Source: Panopea generosa (taxonomy: Eukaryota; Mollusca; Bivalvia; Adapedonta; Hiatellidae). Taken from it: 64,000 nt of DNA. A program made the translations under genes and the position numbers. Each line of letters starts with the position of its first letter. The first letter of the stretch is position 1. The notes beneath the pieces were generated by a model that was not told the origin of the DNA, did not search any database, and saw nothing but the letters and a program-made list of their open reading frames with translations. The stretch lies in contig CM055903.1 in the NCBI GenBank assembly GCA_029582155.1, positions 41,820,769-41,884,768 of the forward strand, in the 5' to 3' direction. Positions 1 through 13,700 of the stretch are shown piece after piece.

Positions 1-1810
1 AAACGATTCCCTGAAACAACATGACTTATCTGAAAACAGAAGTCGTTGAATCAGCGCTGAAATTCAAAACCGACTTTAAAATAAAAGCTAACATGATTAT
101 TGTGTAAACTACCTCAAATATACCCACACTTCTGTCGTCTCAACGTCTAGTCAGAGACTGATAAGGAGGGTATAGAAAACAAAGTTGGCGAGAGCCAAAG
201 ATATATTTCAAATATATAACATATATTACATACGTAATGACATCAGATTGGAAAGATTTTGAGAGATTTGGCTTGATTTAGAGTGTTTATCATTGTGTGG
301 AAACCGGAGACCAAACGTTTATTGTGAGTAAGACATGTTTATGGTCGGTGGAAGCATGGTCTATCATACAAAAAGTCAGCCATAATTTGATTTGATAAAA
401 ATGCCGTTCATGTTTAAGTAACGTTTCAAATAATATTTACAGCTTCTAAGTATGTCTGTGTCTTCAAATACAACACTTAAACAAAGTTATGGGAGCTGCT
501 TGCGATGTCAATATTTTCTATCAAGTGATGTTGAGCTACAGTTCCCAGGGCAAGATAAAAACTGTCTGTTCTCGTGCTCTATTTTTCTAAAGAGGAGCAG
601 GAATTGAAATATTTTTCAAATAATCACATGGGCAATACTACTGCAATACTATTGCCGATGTAGCGGTATAATTTTATTTGCTACACAGGTGCTATGACGC
701 ATGCGCTGTGTTTTCAAGGAGACGAACAGCTATCCTATACATGGGCAGAAATAAAGTCACTAAGTCTTTCGGAGGAATAGAAATACACTTTATTCCTGAA
801 ATTGATATTAATAACTCCAGTGCTTTTAACGATACAGTAGAACTTCGATGGTTCGAACCTGACGGGACTGGACAAACTAGTTCGAGTTAAGAGTTGTTCG
901 AGCCAAGGGTTGTACAACATCATACCACACATACACATATATATACATCGAAATAGGAATTCGACCGGGATCAGCTAGGTGGTTCGAGCTATATATGGTA
1001 TTCCTGCAATCCATGTTCGAGCCAGTGAGGTTCTACTTTATACAAGTATATCGATATCTAAAAGGGGCAAAAGTATACAGCGTTCGTTCAACGTAACGGA
1101 AACGAGCAAAACTTTATAATATTAGCATGGTCATTCATGTATATCATAAAATCTGAGAAAAACAATTGTTTAGTGCGTATCCTTAAAATGAGCATTTGCA
1201 GATTCTGTTTAATATTATGTAGATTACAAATACACAGTAAATGCACATATGCACATAAAACAACCTAAACGGTATCAACAACTTTAATAAAATAGTACTG
1301 CAACGTAAAATATTAGCTTCAAGCCGTTGAACTGACTAAATAAAACCTTTATTTATTAACCGAGAAAAACAAAATCACAAATGAAATATGTGACTTATTT
1401 GCACTAAAACTTGCCGTTATATTGTGGTTAAATAGTTAGTCCTTGTGTGGTTTAGATGAGCTGCATGGAGACTGTCAAAAATAGACGGCTGTGCTCATGC
1501 ATGTAGTCAAATGAGATTTTATATTTATTGACACACTCGGCAGTTATGCAGGTATACAATCTATATATTTTTCCGTACTCATTTGTAGATATTGCTTATT
1601 CGAATCTGTATTGTATATGACTGAGCCGGGAAATGCTCCATTCTGTTGGCAACACCTTTTTATACGTAGGTCCCCATTAAACCCTAAAAGTATGAATATA
1701 TATATAACCAATGCAAGACGTAGCATTCAAAAGACACCGTAACCAAAGTAGCGTGAACACAATTAATATAAGAACTAATTATGATAAGTAAAATAAACAT
1801 GTCAGTTAGA

Positions 1811-2262
1811 TGTGACAACAGGGATGACCGCCTTGAAACGGCCAGTAGCAAAACATGTCACAGGTGAGTTTAAATTTGGTTTACCATTGCATCAAACGTT
1901 GCTCTCCCCTCGTCATCATATAATAAGACAAGACGGAGTAAATACAAGTATCACCGCCCGACTATACTCGTACAAATACAACAGCGTGTATATGTGTAAA
2001 TTGTACGCGAGCTGCCAATCAAACACGCCAATTATCCAATCAGCGACCGATAGTTGTTGCTGCGTCGCAATTTTACTTAAGACAAACACACGTTGTACAA
2101 CACAGCACTACATTGTATTTACTTGGACAAACAAAGTCACGTGGACAGTTGGCGGAGCAATAGTCGTTCTCGCGGCGTTAGGTCAATAAAGAGTACCCCA
2201 ATACGGAGATAAGAACAAGTACCCAGCGCCCCCGTCCGTTTAAGGGTAGTAGGAAGCCACTA
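1811..2262 (+). mobile_element. Possible solo LTR fossil
   Basis: A GC-richer island with CpGs. It starts TGTGACAACAGGG, carries AATAAAG at 2,187 and ends CACTACA. TG...CA-type ends and a late polyadenylation signal are typical of LTRs. No target-site duplication, second LTR or internal region is seen, so this is a weak assignment. A 125-codon open frame inside it matches nothing I know. Confidence 0.22.
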
Positions 2263-2270
2263 CAATTCAG

Positions 2271-2287
2271 CCCCCCCCCCCCCCCCC
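2271..2287 (+). repeat. Homopolymer C17
   Basis: Seventeen consecutive C directly after the possible LTR fossil. Its length is likely unreliable in sequencing. Confidence 0.95.
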
Positions 2288-2909
2288 AATCATTTCAGTC
2301 GGTGCACATTTAAAGAGGAAAGTTTGATATTTATTGCACTAAGACACCGACTTTTTTTTTCAAATGATTTTCGTATCATATTCAAATATACCAGGCGTGT
2401 CTGGTAAATACTTACGTTTTTATTTCTTCTTTTAATTTCTGGAGAGAGAGCATGATCAATTACGGAACGTGTTCGTGACGAAGCCATCAAGCAGACACGA
2501 GAAGACAAGTAAACCCCTATAGCATAATGCTGTAGACAAAAACTATGATTAAACAAACTCTATATCAACTCTGATTACAATATGCTAGTTTTCTAAGGGG
2601 TCAAAGGGTTCACGTCAAATTGCAAGTATGTTTATGAAATTCATAATAGTTGAAAGGTTTGCTGTATGTCTCGCAGTGCTGATCTTAAGAGCATAAGAAA
2701 GAAAATGCTGTATGTCGAAATTAACGCGAATATTAAAATGTAAATATTTATATTTTGTAAAAGTGCTTAAAAAACGCAAAGACTGATATTCATTTATTCC
2801 ACGTGCATGTCTGTCAATGCAAGAATTAGAGTTAATTAATAACTCGATACCTTTAAGTATTGTTTTTTGTAGAAATGAGCTTCATAAAGAATTAAAATTA
2901 AAAATGTAC

Positions 2910-2927
2910 AAAAAAAAAAAAAAAAAA
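2910..2927 (+). repeat. Homopolymer A18
   Basis: Eighteen A. A small GC-richer stretch follows (GTTGCGCAGTCCGTAGGAC), but no element could be assigned. Confidence 0.9.
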
Positions 2928-3434
2928 CGAAAAGAAAGATGGGCATCAAACTAGTGTTGCGCAGTCCGTAGGACACTTGCACCGAAGGACTTGGCGGCGC
3001 TTCATTTTGGTGTTGTATGCAAAGAAATAGTTAATCCAGTGATCGCTAAGAAAAAAGGGCTTTCCTGTTTTCTTATGTTTCCTCCGTAAAAGTGACACAT
3101 TATCGTCTTTATCCGTTCAATCAATAGTGATTAAATCGGATATGTATCTTGATGTATAATCGTAAACATCATTTATAATTTGTTTTATTATAGTTGTATT
3201 AAGATAAAGTGAAGTGTTTGTTCACGGCTGACTAATATACCAGCATTGCCACAAGACAAATGCCTTGACAATATCTTCTTTGATAAAATTTGTAACATGT
3301 TTTTGATAAACTTTCAGAATGGTTTGATGAACAGTCGAACTACATCGGTGATTTCCATAAATTTCAACACTTGTTATTTCGACATTTTATCACATAGATG
3401 TTTATTTCTTATTCCTTGTTCTGGTGTTATATAA

Positions 3435-3458
3435 CAAATATCTTGAACAAGATATTTG
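3435..3458. other. Perfect 11-bp inverted repeat, 2-base spacer
   Basis: CAAATATCTTG, AA, CAAGATATTTG. It is a near-perfect palindrome in AT-rich intergenic DNA. It is too short and isolated to assign a role. Confidence 0.8.
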
Positions 3459-6400
3459 CAACAATTTAAATATTAAAACAAGTATTACAAAAATGCCATA
3501 GTAGGGATGTGTTTATCCCGTCCTATAGTATGTTGATTCCTGTTGATAACTTTGTTTCTGTACGATTAGTAGTTTAGAAAAGCAAGCGTCAAAGCATGAA
3601 GACAGAAAATAGGGGTGAGAGGAACATTTATGGGAATAAGGGAGCAGTGGGGTGATTGATTCAATGGTATCACTTAATCAGTCGTACTGTTGTAATTTGT
3701 TATATGATCAGCTATATTACTTTACCAATGGCATTCTAGTTACAATGTTAGTAGGTAACCCATCGGACCGCTTGATTCCAGTATGATTTTTTTATCTTGT
3801 TACTTTATATATTCATCTGCGTCACCAAGCGTGATTTCAATATGCTATGCAAATTGTTTTGATGTAATCTGACTTGCCGTGATGTCTTGTCCACAACCAG
3901 ATATATCAATATCAATTCCAATTATTGTTTCATTTCCTGCTTGTATTGCACTTATTGTTTTTTAGTACGTTTAAAACACTTTTCCTATGTATAGATGTCA
4001 ACGCCATGCAGCGTTTGGTCTGGGTTCGTTTCATAAATGAAACTAAAGGAAAGAATACATTATCAATTTCAATACAGCGATCTACTATAATTTTATGCAA
4101 TTAATGATTTTAATACCGAATGGTAACCCAACGTTTTTTATTTTGTGTTATTTCATTTTCATTTCCTAATCTACATTGCTTTACATAAAGTCCCAAGAGC
4201 AAAATTAATGACAGCGCATATTCTTTGAAATTTGTTAAACATTTGGTCCCTTTAAAGTATAATTTCCAAAAACTAAGCGGCTACAAATTCCCGGTAATAG
4301 CGTATGAAGAAAGACGTTGTGGCTTTCAAATTTTCAAATATAAATAATTTTTACCCCATCAATTATGCGGCGGATCCTTATCAATCACGCTCCGCAACGG
4401 CGTGTGTTTTCTAAAGATAAGAGCCCATTTTCATATCAAATCTTATCAAAATTCCATCCGAGATGAGAAACCGACAACATCCATTTACAGTTCTTAAATG
4501 TAAATAAAAAGTACGACGCAACTGTTGTGCATGTTTTGTGAAAAATTAAATGTATAAAAAACGCATTCCAAGCAGGCATTTTTCATGTAGTTTTACGTAA
4601 TCTCCGGAGGGCTATTCCGCACTATCAGCATGGAGATATCAAAAATTGATAAGTTTTGATATAAATCCATATCTTATCGGAGTTAATGTTCAAGTTTTAA
4701 TGGTTGCTGTTAATACAGAAAGTTAAATGCATATTCGTTCTGGTGTACACGACTGCTTTGTGTCGTGCCATGACAGGCGCAGGTCATATGGAATCGTGCG
4801 AAAAATGATAAATTACTCCAAATATGATTAATCTTTATACTAGTATTTTTCAAACCATCATAAATAGATAAAAAGATAATCTATATTATATTATCTAAGA
4901 ACGGATAAAATTGGGAGTCGTTTCCAGTTATACAATTGGAATCCGACATAAAACAGACCCTTTGGTTTGATAGAATGTAGGACCACTATAATACACGTTA
5001 TACGTTGTAAATACGTTTTGAAACTGTGGTCTTCGTTCCCCAAGCCAGCCCCCAGATGGTCATGATCTTTATCAAAACATTACTTTCCCAGAAATTAACA
5101 TTAATTGCAAAAACAAATGTTATTCCGTACAAAGTCGTTAAAGCCTTTAATACTTTGTGAAGTAAAATTTCCATAATGTTTTATAACAATGTACGTTTTT
5201 TGTAAGAAGCTATTTGGTGTTTCTTGTTTAAGGGCACATTATTTGTTTGTGAAATGTTACTTGGTGTTTTTTTTTAAAAAACCAATATTGGTTGCTTGCA
5301 AGAAAGCTCTTACTAGATATATCTCATACTTGTGACGTACATGAAGATAATTAATTTATATCCCGTTAAATGGTAGTAAAATGTTTAAATAACATTGCAT
5401 CTCGTTTATATTTCATAAGTATAAGTCGGAATTCAAATTTTGTTTCTAGATATTTAATGCAATTTTTGTTATCATTTTAATGATTACTTTTGATACTTTC
5501 ACAGGCTTTCTTCTTACTTCTTATATTTTCATAAACACAATGGACCATCTTAAGAACAGCAGGGTCAGTATATGGACACTAGGTGGACATATAATGTCGA
5601 TGCATAAATTAAACATTGTAAAACACAGATACTTAAATACCTATATGCTATGAGGTTTTGTGCTGCATGTTGTAGTTTAGTAATGCTTAAATAATTGAAG
5701 ATGAATATTTTTTTATGAGTGTACATAATATTAGGCATAGCTAAGTCTAAATTTCAGGCCAACTTGAATTGCTACAATGTTTATATATTTTTTCGAATGG
5801 TGTCCATATACTAATACATTTTATCAATTTCAAAATGTATACACAATTAGATGAAAAACACAAATTGGTAATAGTGGATTGTATTATTTAATGAGACTTA
5901 ATATTACTTCACAATATCATTCATAAAACATGCGACATGTTTACCCGTCAACACATATTTATAGTGATGTCATGATAACATTAAAACATATTGTTTTGAT
6001 ATTAGGCGACATGAAAATAAATTGTTGAAGTCAATAAAAATAAAACTTGCAGATAATTGTTCGCCAGCGGTATCGTCAGGAGCTGTATAAACCAATATCA
6101 ACCTGATTGTCACATTGTGCAGTTCTTCACCATATTTCCTATTTCATAAGTTACATTATCTTCGCTTAAACCATATTCTGTCATCTGATGAATTCAATCA
6201 CCATAAAACTGACAGTCATTTTAATCTTAAAATGTATTCAAAATGCCTTACAACTCAAATTTGAATATGATCACAGCTAAGTGATATCAGTTCCAAAATG
6301 TTGCCAAACATTCCGACCCGTGTGGTTTTGGATGTGATAGAACCACTGCCAGTTCTGCAGGGCGGTACGATTTCTCAAAACTGTTTTTGTTTTTATTTCG

Positions 6401-6689
6401 TCATCGTTTTCAATTGCTGCGGTTAAATTATCAATCTGTGTGGTTCTGATGTGCAACATCAGTGATGGTAAAACTATGACGGTGGTTTATACATTGTTGC
6501 AAGGGGCATGTTTTGAATAATAAATGTATTTTTTTTATATCTCAGATCTGCGATCATTGTTCATATATGTGGAAATCAATTGATTTGTTAAGATTATGTT
6601 TAAAGTGATGACACATCATAAACAAATCTATATTGACCAGCAAAATAAATGTCTACAAAATAACAATATTTTTAGCATATCCACTGTTA

Positions 6690-7098
6690 ATTTACGTGAT
6701 CCAGTTCAACGTTCATTTACGTGATACAGTTCAATGTTTATTTATGTGATAAAGTTCAATGTTAATTTACGTGATACAGTTATAAATTAACGTGATCCAG
6801 TTCAATGTTTATTTACGTGATACAGTTCAATGTTAATTTACGTAATACAGTTCAATGTTTATTTACGTTTATTTACGTGATCCAGTTCAATGTTTATTTA
6901 CGTGATCCAGTTCAATGTTAATTGACGTGGTACACTTCAATGTTAATTGACGTGGTACAGTTCAATGTTAATTGACGTGGTACAATTCAATGTTAATTTA
7001 CGTGACCCAGTTCAATGTTAATTGACGTGGAACAGTTCAATGCTAATTTACATGACCCAGTTCACTGTTAATTGACGTGACCCAGTTCAATGTTAATC
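6690..7098 (+). repeat. Minisatellite, 25-bp unit (first of two related arrays)
   Basis: About 16 units of the type TTCAATGTTAATTTACGTGATACAG (shown as period 25), with TTGACGTGG variants in the right half. It is preceded by a 60-bp flank, about 6,627-6,690, containing TATTGACCAGCA and AAATGTCTA, which also precedes the array at 9.45 kb. Confidence 0.9.
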
Positions 7099-7329
7099 TA
7101 TATAAGAGAAAAAAACAAAAACAGTTACTGCTTATGACTGAATATGAATACAGTTATGTAAATGTTTTTTGGTGCGATTTGTTGTTGCTGACATATCGGT
7201 TAATACCTTTCATGGGAACCTTAGCGGCGGGGCCTAAAAATCTTTATCTTGTTACAAGAAGCATTGGGAAGCAATAAGTGAGTATGATTGTTGACATCTA
7301 TTGGTTCTTTATGAAATTGTGCATTTCAT

Positions 7330-7625
7330 GTACCTGAGTCTCACGGTTTGGCCCTTGGGATGGGCCTAGTTTTCCAAATCTACACAAGAGAAAATGACAA
7401 AAAACGGCATTTCTGACGGGTTGACTCTTGCGATGGGTACAACTTTACTATATCGATATAAGAGAAAATGATGTGATTTGTTGATGCAGATATATCATAC
7501 CGTTTGGATTTTTGCCGCTTCCCGAAGGACGAAAGTTGGAAAATAGATTCATATAGCGTTATGTCATCAAGGATAGTCAGGTGACCGTTAAGGCCCATGG
7601 GTTTCTTATTTGACATAAAATCCAA
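7330..7625 (-). repeat. Dispersed repeat with GGCCCATGGG motif
   Basis: The plus strand carries AGGTGACCGTTAAGGCCCAT at 7,579 and GGCCCTTGGGATGGGCC near 7,350. These phrases resemble the ends of a short repeat that I believe is common in bivalve genomes. Boundaries and superfamily are uncertain. Confidence 0.4.
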
Positions 7626-8134
7626 TACGGTCTTTGTTATTTAGCGAGTTACAATATTATTGTTTATACGAGACACTGAATTTAAACATATTTTTAAAAA
7701 TTACATTATGAAATTTTCACAAGATATAATTTTGTTTGCTTTTTTTGTATATATATAATACTTATTTTGTATTTTTCTATTTTTGTTTCCAAATACATTA
7801 CAATACATTATATTATTACAATTTCAATTTACAGAACAAAATAAAATAAATAAAAACATATATAAAGCATTTACACAAGTTTTTTGCTTAAAATGATCAG
7901 CTTACGGTTATAATTGTAACCTATAACACCATAATTATGTGATGATTGAATAAACTTTATAAATTATATATATTTAAAACATGTCACTTCTTATAGAAAA
8001 TACTTCTGTAATCATAAAACTACTTATATCTAATTGTCATTTAAAGATTGAAATTGAAATTGAAATATTATAATGTATTGGAAAACAAAAATAAAAAAAT
8101 ACAAAAACATAACTTAAACGCAACTAAACGCAAA

Positions 8135-8226
8135 AGTTTAACCCGAGTGTCTACAGACGACGGCGACGACGACGCCGGTGTCAAGGCAATAGCTCTCATG
8201 GGCATTGTCCCGGCGAGCTAAAAATA
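8135..8226 (+). repeat. Dispersed repeat end with GACGACG run
   Basis: A GC-rich island in AT-rich sequence: ACGACGGCGACGACGACGCC, then AATAGCTCTCATGGGCATTG and CGGCGAGCTAAAAA. It is probably one end of the same kind of dispersed repeat as the 7.3-kb and 61.2-kb copies. Confidence 0.4.
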
Positions 8227-8261
8227 GGGTTTATACACCTTACATGTATATGTCACCTGGG

Positions 8262-8342
8262 TCTCTCTCGACCAATACAACCGGAATTGATATATAACCA
8301 CAAATGTGTTGAAAATGGCATAAAACCCCTACAAATCTTAGT
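8262..8342 (+). repeat. SINE-like 3' end (family 3 type)
   Basis: ACAAATGTGTTGAAAATGGC then ATAAAACCCC resembles the 3' end of the 21.1-kb SINE and the segment at 63,590-63,700. No tRNA-like head is seen. Confidence 0.4.
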
Positions 8343-9454
8343 TCTTGTATTTTTCATTCATCGCTTTTGAAATTTGCTTACTCCTTTCGTTAAAGATTTC
8401 TATATATTTCAACTCATTGTAGCAGATCGGAGTGTTAACGGTATGACTAAGAGAAGATCTGTCCTTGACCTAAAAGTACTGTACCTAATCAACGTTTGAC
8501 ACTTTAAAGTAGTTCTCTAATAATAAATCATTGTTCAGATAAACTCGAAGCACTTGCTCCATTGTTGATATCATACTTGTATTGTCGGCCCACTTACCCT
8601 TTGTTACGATGCTGTGTTTTTTAATATTACCACACATGTTTGTAATTGGTTACCTTCAGCATCCAATTGAATGCCAGTACAATCAGAGCGTTAGCTGAAG
8701 GTCTCACTTACCAATTACCCAAAAAATTACTGAGAGCTGTGTAGATTGGTTGGTCATTATTTTTATTGAAAATGCTTAAAATGGTCACATTTCTTTGTAT
8801 ATACGAGAACATTGGGACATAGTCATGAGTTCTGCTAAGTTTGGATGACATTGGGTACTGTTGGATGGAGGTGTAACAGTTTAAAGATGCGTAGTGATAC
8901 ATTGCAACAAACGGCCATAATTGACAAAAAATGAAGGGATGCAATAAAAACATCAAAATTGTTAAGAAGCAATCTGGTCAACCTCATTTTGTTACCTGCA
9001 TATTTGGACCAACAGAGCACAATCTATCGGAAACATGACACTTTTGTAACTATTGGCAATGTGTTCAGTGTTCCAGAAGTCCATGTCTCTATATATAGAA
9101 CAGGACACACTTAATTGGTATGTGAGACGTTCAGTTGTGTAGTTATTCTAATAATTTTTTTGTTTAATAAATCAGCATTAAAAAAAGTTTTTGTTTTAGT
9201 ACATGACGACAGAGCATGACATATTCCTTCCTTTTGAAGTGTTCATATAACCATTTTGTGTTTGTACAAATTCATGCATGTCCGAAAAATTTATTAAGGA
9301 CTGTTCAGTAATGACTTCAAGCATTGCTACTTCGTTTTACTCCATTCATATTTAGTACATTAAAAATATAAATACAACACATTTTAAAAGAACTTTTATT
9401 GACCAGCAATAGAAATGTCTAACAAAATAACAACATTTTTAACAGATTTACTAT

Positions 9455-10770
9455 TTAGTTACGTGATACAGTTCAATGTTAATTTACATGTTATAGTTTA
9501 ATTCTAATTTACGTGTAACAGTTCAATGTTAATAACATGATACAGTTCAATGTTAAATAACATGATACAGTTCAATGTTAATAACATGATACAGTTCAAT
9601 GTTAATTAACATGATACAGTTCAATGTTAATAACATGATACAGTTCAATGTTAAATAACATGATACAGTTCAATGTTAATTAAATAACATGATACAGTTC
9701 AATCTTAATAACATGATACAGTTCAATGTTAAATAACATGATACAGTTCAATGTTAAATAACATGATACAGTTCAATGTTAATTAACATGATACAGTTCA
9801 ATGTTAAATAACATGATACAGTTCAATGTTAATTAAATAACATGATACAGTTCAATGTTAATAACATGATACAGTTCAATGTTAATTAACATGATACTGT
9901 TAAATAACATGATACAGTTCAATGTTAAATAACATGATACAGTTCAATGTTAAATAACATGATACAGTTCAATGTTAATTAAATAACATGATACAGTTCA
10001 ATCTTAATAACATGATACAGTTCAATGTTAAATAACATGATACAGTTTAATGTTAAATAACATGATACAGTTCAATGTTAATTAACATGATACAGTTCAA
10101 TGTTAAATAACATGATACAGTTCAATGTTAATTAAATAACATGATACAGTTCAATGTTAATAACATGATACAGTTCAATGTTAATTAACATGATACTGTT
10201 AAATAACATGATACAGTTCAATGTTAAATAACATGATACAGTTCAATGTTAAATAACATGATACAGTTCAATGTTAATTAACATGATACAGTTCAATGTT
10301 AAATAACATGATACAGTTCAATGTTAATTAAATAACATGATACAGTTCAATGTTAATAACATGATACAGTTCAATGTTAATTAACATGATACAGTTCAAT
10401 GTTAAATAACATGATACAGTTCAGTGTTAAATAACATGATACAGTTCAGTGTTAAATAACATGATACAGTTCAATGTTAAATAACATGATACAGTTCAAT
10501 GTTAAATAACATGATACAGTTCAATGTTAAATAACATGATACAGTTCAATGTAAATAACATGATACAGTTCAATGTTAAATAACATGATACAGTACAATG
10601 TTAATAACATGATACAGTTCAATGTTAAATAATATGATACAGTTCAATGTTAATAACATGATACAGTTCAATGTTAAATAAATAACATGATACAGTTTAG
10701 TGTTAATTAGATAACATGATACAATTCAGTGTTAATTACATGATACAGTTCAGTGTTAATTAAGGTGATA
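9455..10770 (+). repeat. Minisatellite, 23-29-bp unit (second related array)
   Basis: About 52 units of AACATGATACAGTTCAATGT followed by TAA, TAAA, TAATTAA or TAATTAAAT, giving variable unit lengths. A higher-order period of 299 bp is visible: a rare TTCAATCTTAAT variant at 9,700 recurs at 9,999, and the short ATGATACTGTTAAAT unit at 9,891 recurs at 10,190. The core phrase GATACAGTTCAATGTTAA is shared with the 6.7-kb array. Confidence 0.95.
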
Positions 10771-13700
10771 TAGTTAAAATGCAATTAAGAGCATAACACT
10801 GTATAAAGTATTCTACAATTTTACTTTTTAGAAAAAGGGGGACGGCGTTTCCATGGCAGGCTGAAGATAGCTCGATATTCTACAAATGTAAAGTCTTAAG
10901 TATGCTACAGTTGTGCGTGTGTATAGTTACTGTTATTTATTAATTTGGTTTGTTATACATTAAGTTGGCCAAGAAGTGAAATATAGATGCTGGCATTTAG
11001 AAGCAATAGTCTAATTTATTAAGAAAATATCTTATTTATATCTAAACAAACAAAAATCTCGTGCCAATTAAATATGTTTTTTCTCTTTCTCAAAATATTA
11101 CATACACACTTGTTTAATTTGCCTGATGTTCTATTAGTATCTTTATTTTAAAACATAAAGATATCGATCACTGATTCAACACAACTGTTCTATCTGCCAC
11201 GGTAAACAATATATCTAAGGCTGAAATTGGGATATTCAAGCTTAAGTCTAAGAATATTCTTATGAATGGTTAGTGAATACGATTCCCGGCGTCATGTATT
11301 GATAAAGCCAACAGTATAGTATGACTGTCATTGGAGAGTTTACACCTGGTTAACGGCTGCACCCATCTTCGCTCTCTCTCCCCCACCCCAACCCGTCATC
11401 ATATCTAGTGTACGTTAAAGTAGCCCCATCAGACGATTCCCTTACATATACGGCATCAAGACATGTTGATTTCATGTAAATGAAACAGCGAGTCCGGCAT
11501 TTACAACAAAACGCCTGTGTAAATTGCCTAGTACATACTATCGTATTTATTTTAACAAGGTCAGAACCATAACTCATCAGACTTGTTAGGGAGACAGATA
11601 GGTAAACGCTTCATGGCTTAAATCAGATCTTCATCATTTTCATCAGATTTTGCGTCATATTTTCAGCTCAGATTGACACGAGGCGGCATAATCATCAAGC
11701 AAAAATTGTCAAGATAAGGTAAAGCAAGATAAGGCACTCAATCAAGAGCGCGAATTTATAGATTTCTACCACACTATCTCAGATATTAATCGGGTGATGA
11801 AAATACCATTTCCTAAATAACACACAGTGGATAGCATAAAAGCGAAAATCGCTTCTCATTACAATATGTATTGTGATTCACAAGCTGCCAGGGAATAAAT
11901 GAACGTTTTGGCACGAAAACGCAAGAATTTGTGTGCGTGAAAAATGTGGCGGTTAATAATTTCTCTATTTATCTCATTAAACAACATAATACAAATATTT
12001 TGAACTTTGTTCTAAATTCAAATAAACTCTATCATTTCAGAATTTGACAGAACATAACAATAAATGCCTAAAGTTGTTTTTTTTTAAAAGAAACACTTAG
12101 AAAAACTAAAAGATCGCGACAGCCAAAAAGGTAGGCGTATCCAGTAGAGAATTTATGAATAACACAGAAACTATAAAATGTCAGGCATTTTCTCACACAT
12201 CATTCCCATTGGGTCGGAACATATTATTTGAATAATTCTGTCAAGAATAAAATAATTCTGTCAAGAAAAGAAGAACATCACTTCCCTGTGCCATTCCTCA
12301 CTTACGCTGTTTTTTAATTTTTATTTTGGTCATTTAAAGTACTGTATCAAGTAGTATATACTTTCAAAGTATTGTTACATCCCAATCAACTTTGAATGAT
12401 GCAACTCACATTATCTGGATCACTTCTATAAATTATTTTTACAATCATTATCATATACCACATTTCAAACTGAGCTTTGTCTTCTCTACAGAAAAGATAT
12501 CGCGCATTAGAAGTGCGGGAAGGCGCTCGCGAACGAGCAGGAGTGTGACACCTCGCCCACAACGACAGATCACGTGGTGATCACATGGTGAGGATAAGAA
12601 CGTATCAGATCATCTCAGATTATGAGACACAAAAATCTCAATATCAAAATTTGCCTCCATAAAAACTTCATGTTAGCAGATATGTCAGATTAGCAAAATA
12701 CTCACAAGGAACATTTTTAATCCCAGGTTTGGTTCAGCCAGACGTAAGTTTGGATTGAAGCGCCATAAATTAGACGTCTCCAAAAACATTCGGCACAACT
12801 ACGTATAACAATAAATAACGCTTTTGAAAGGTTGAAATCACGATACCGTATCAAGATTAACGAACACTCGCAGAAATAAATCAATAATATACCGACAGTT
12901 TTTAAACAAAATAATATACAGAGACAAGCAACATGGCAGATTGATATATAGATGTATACTGTTGTTTCTAAGGGAATGCCTGAAGTCCATAAAATTATGT
13001 CGTTTTTTGTTTTATTGAAACAAAGGATAAAGGTCATTTTACGTTTTGTTTAACTGATTGAACAATCAAAAATGCTGGCAGCATTTAACTATTTAAATGT
13101 GTCATTGATTAGAAAATACTTAGAGCCATTCGTAATATGTTCAGAATGACTGAATGAACAGGATTTTACGGCGTACCAACACATTGAAGGTTATTCGAAA
13201 GCCAACAGGAAGGAAGATTCCAGTTTCAACCTACATGTACAAAAACAACAAACTAACATACAAATTAAACATCAACAAATCAATATGTAGAATGAACCTA
13301 GTACCTTTATACCTTGCAGAAGGACTCTGCTGGTCCTTCTACTAGTATATACATTCAATGTCTACCCACACTATTAAAACTCGATTCCATATACATTTAC
13401 TTGGCTTCAGAAAAAGAGAACAAATCTTTGAAGGTAGCTAGACTTAGTGAGGCAACTATGTCCCTGGACACCAACAAACTCATGGTGATAAATTACAACC
13501 GGCATTTATATGCAGGAAGGCTAATTTCATAAACCAAGATATAGACTCGAAGTAATAACAATTTGCTTTTGACGGCGGTCTCTAAGGGGTGATCAGGCAC
13601 TAGAATACATTTACAATATCTTTGGTAAATATTACTTCGCTTCATTTATTTACATGAGAACATTAGCAACGCGTTAGATCTGCCGCAATATAAGTAAAAC

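Larger units (their letters stand above)
1..6626. other. AT-rich sequence without recognised genes
   Basis: Apart from the possible LTR fossil, homopolymers and the palindrome, nothing is recognised. Open frames are short (under 90 codons outside the 1.8-2.2 kb island) and show no splice or family support. Confidence 0.6.

Noticed and set aside
1812-2189. 125-codon plus-strand open frame
   Set aside because: No family resemblance, unusual composition, and it overlaps a possible LTR-like island.
9455-10770. CRISPR-like array
   Set aside because: Repeats are directly adjacent with no unique spacers, and the genome is animal.
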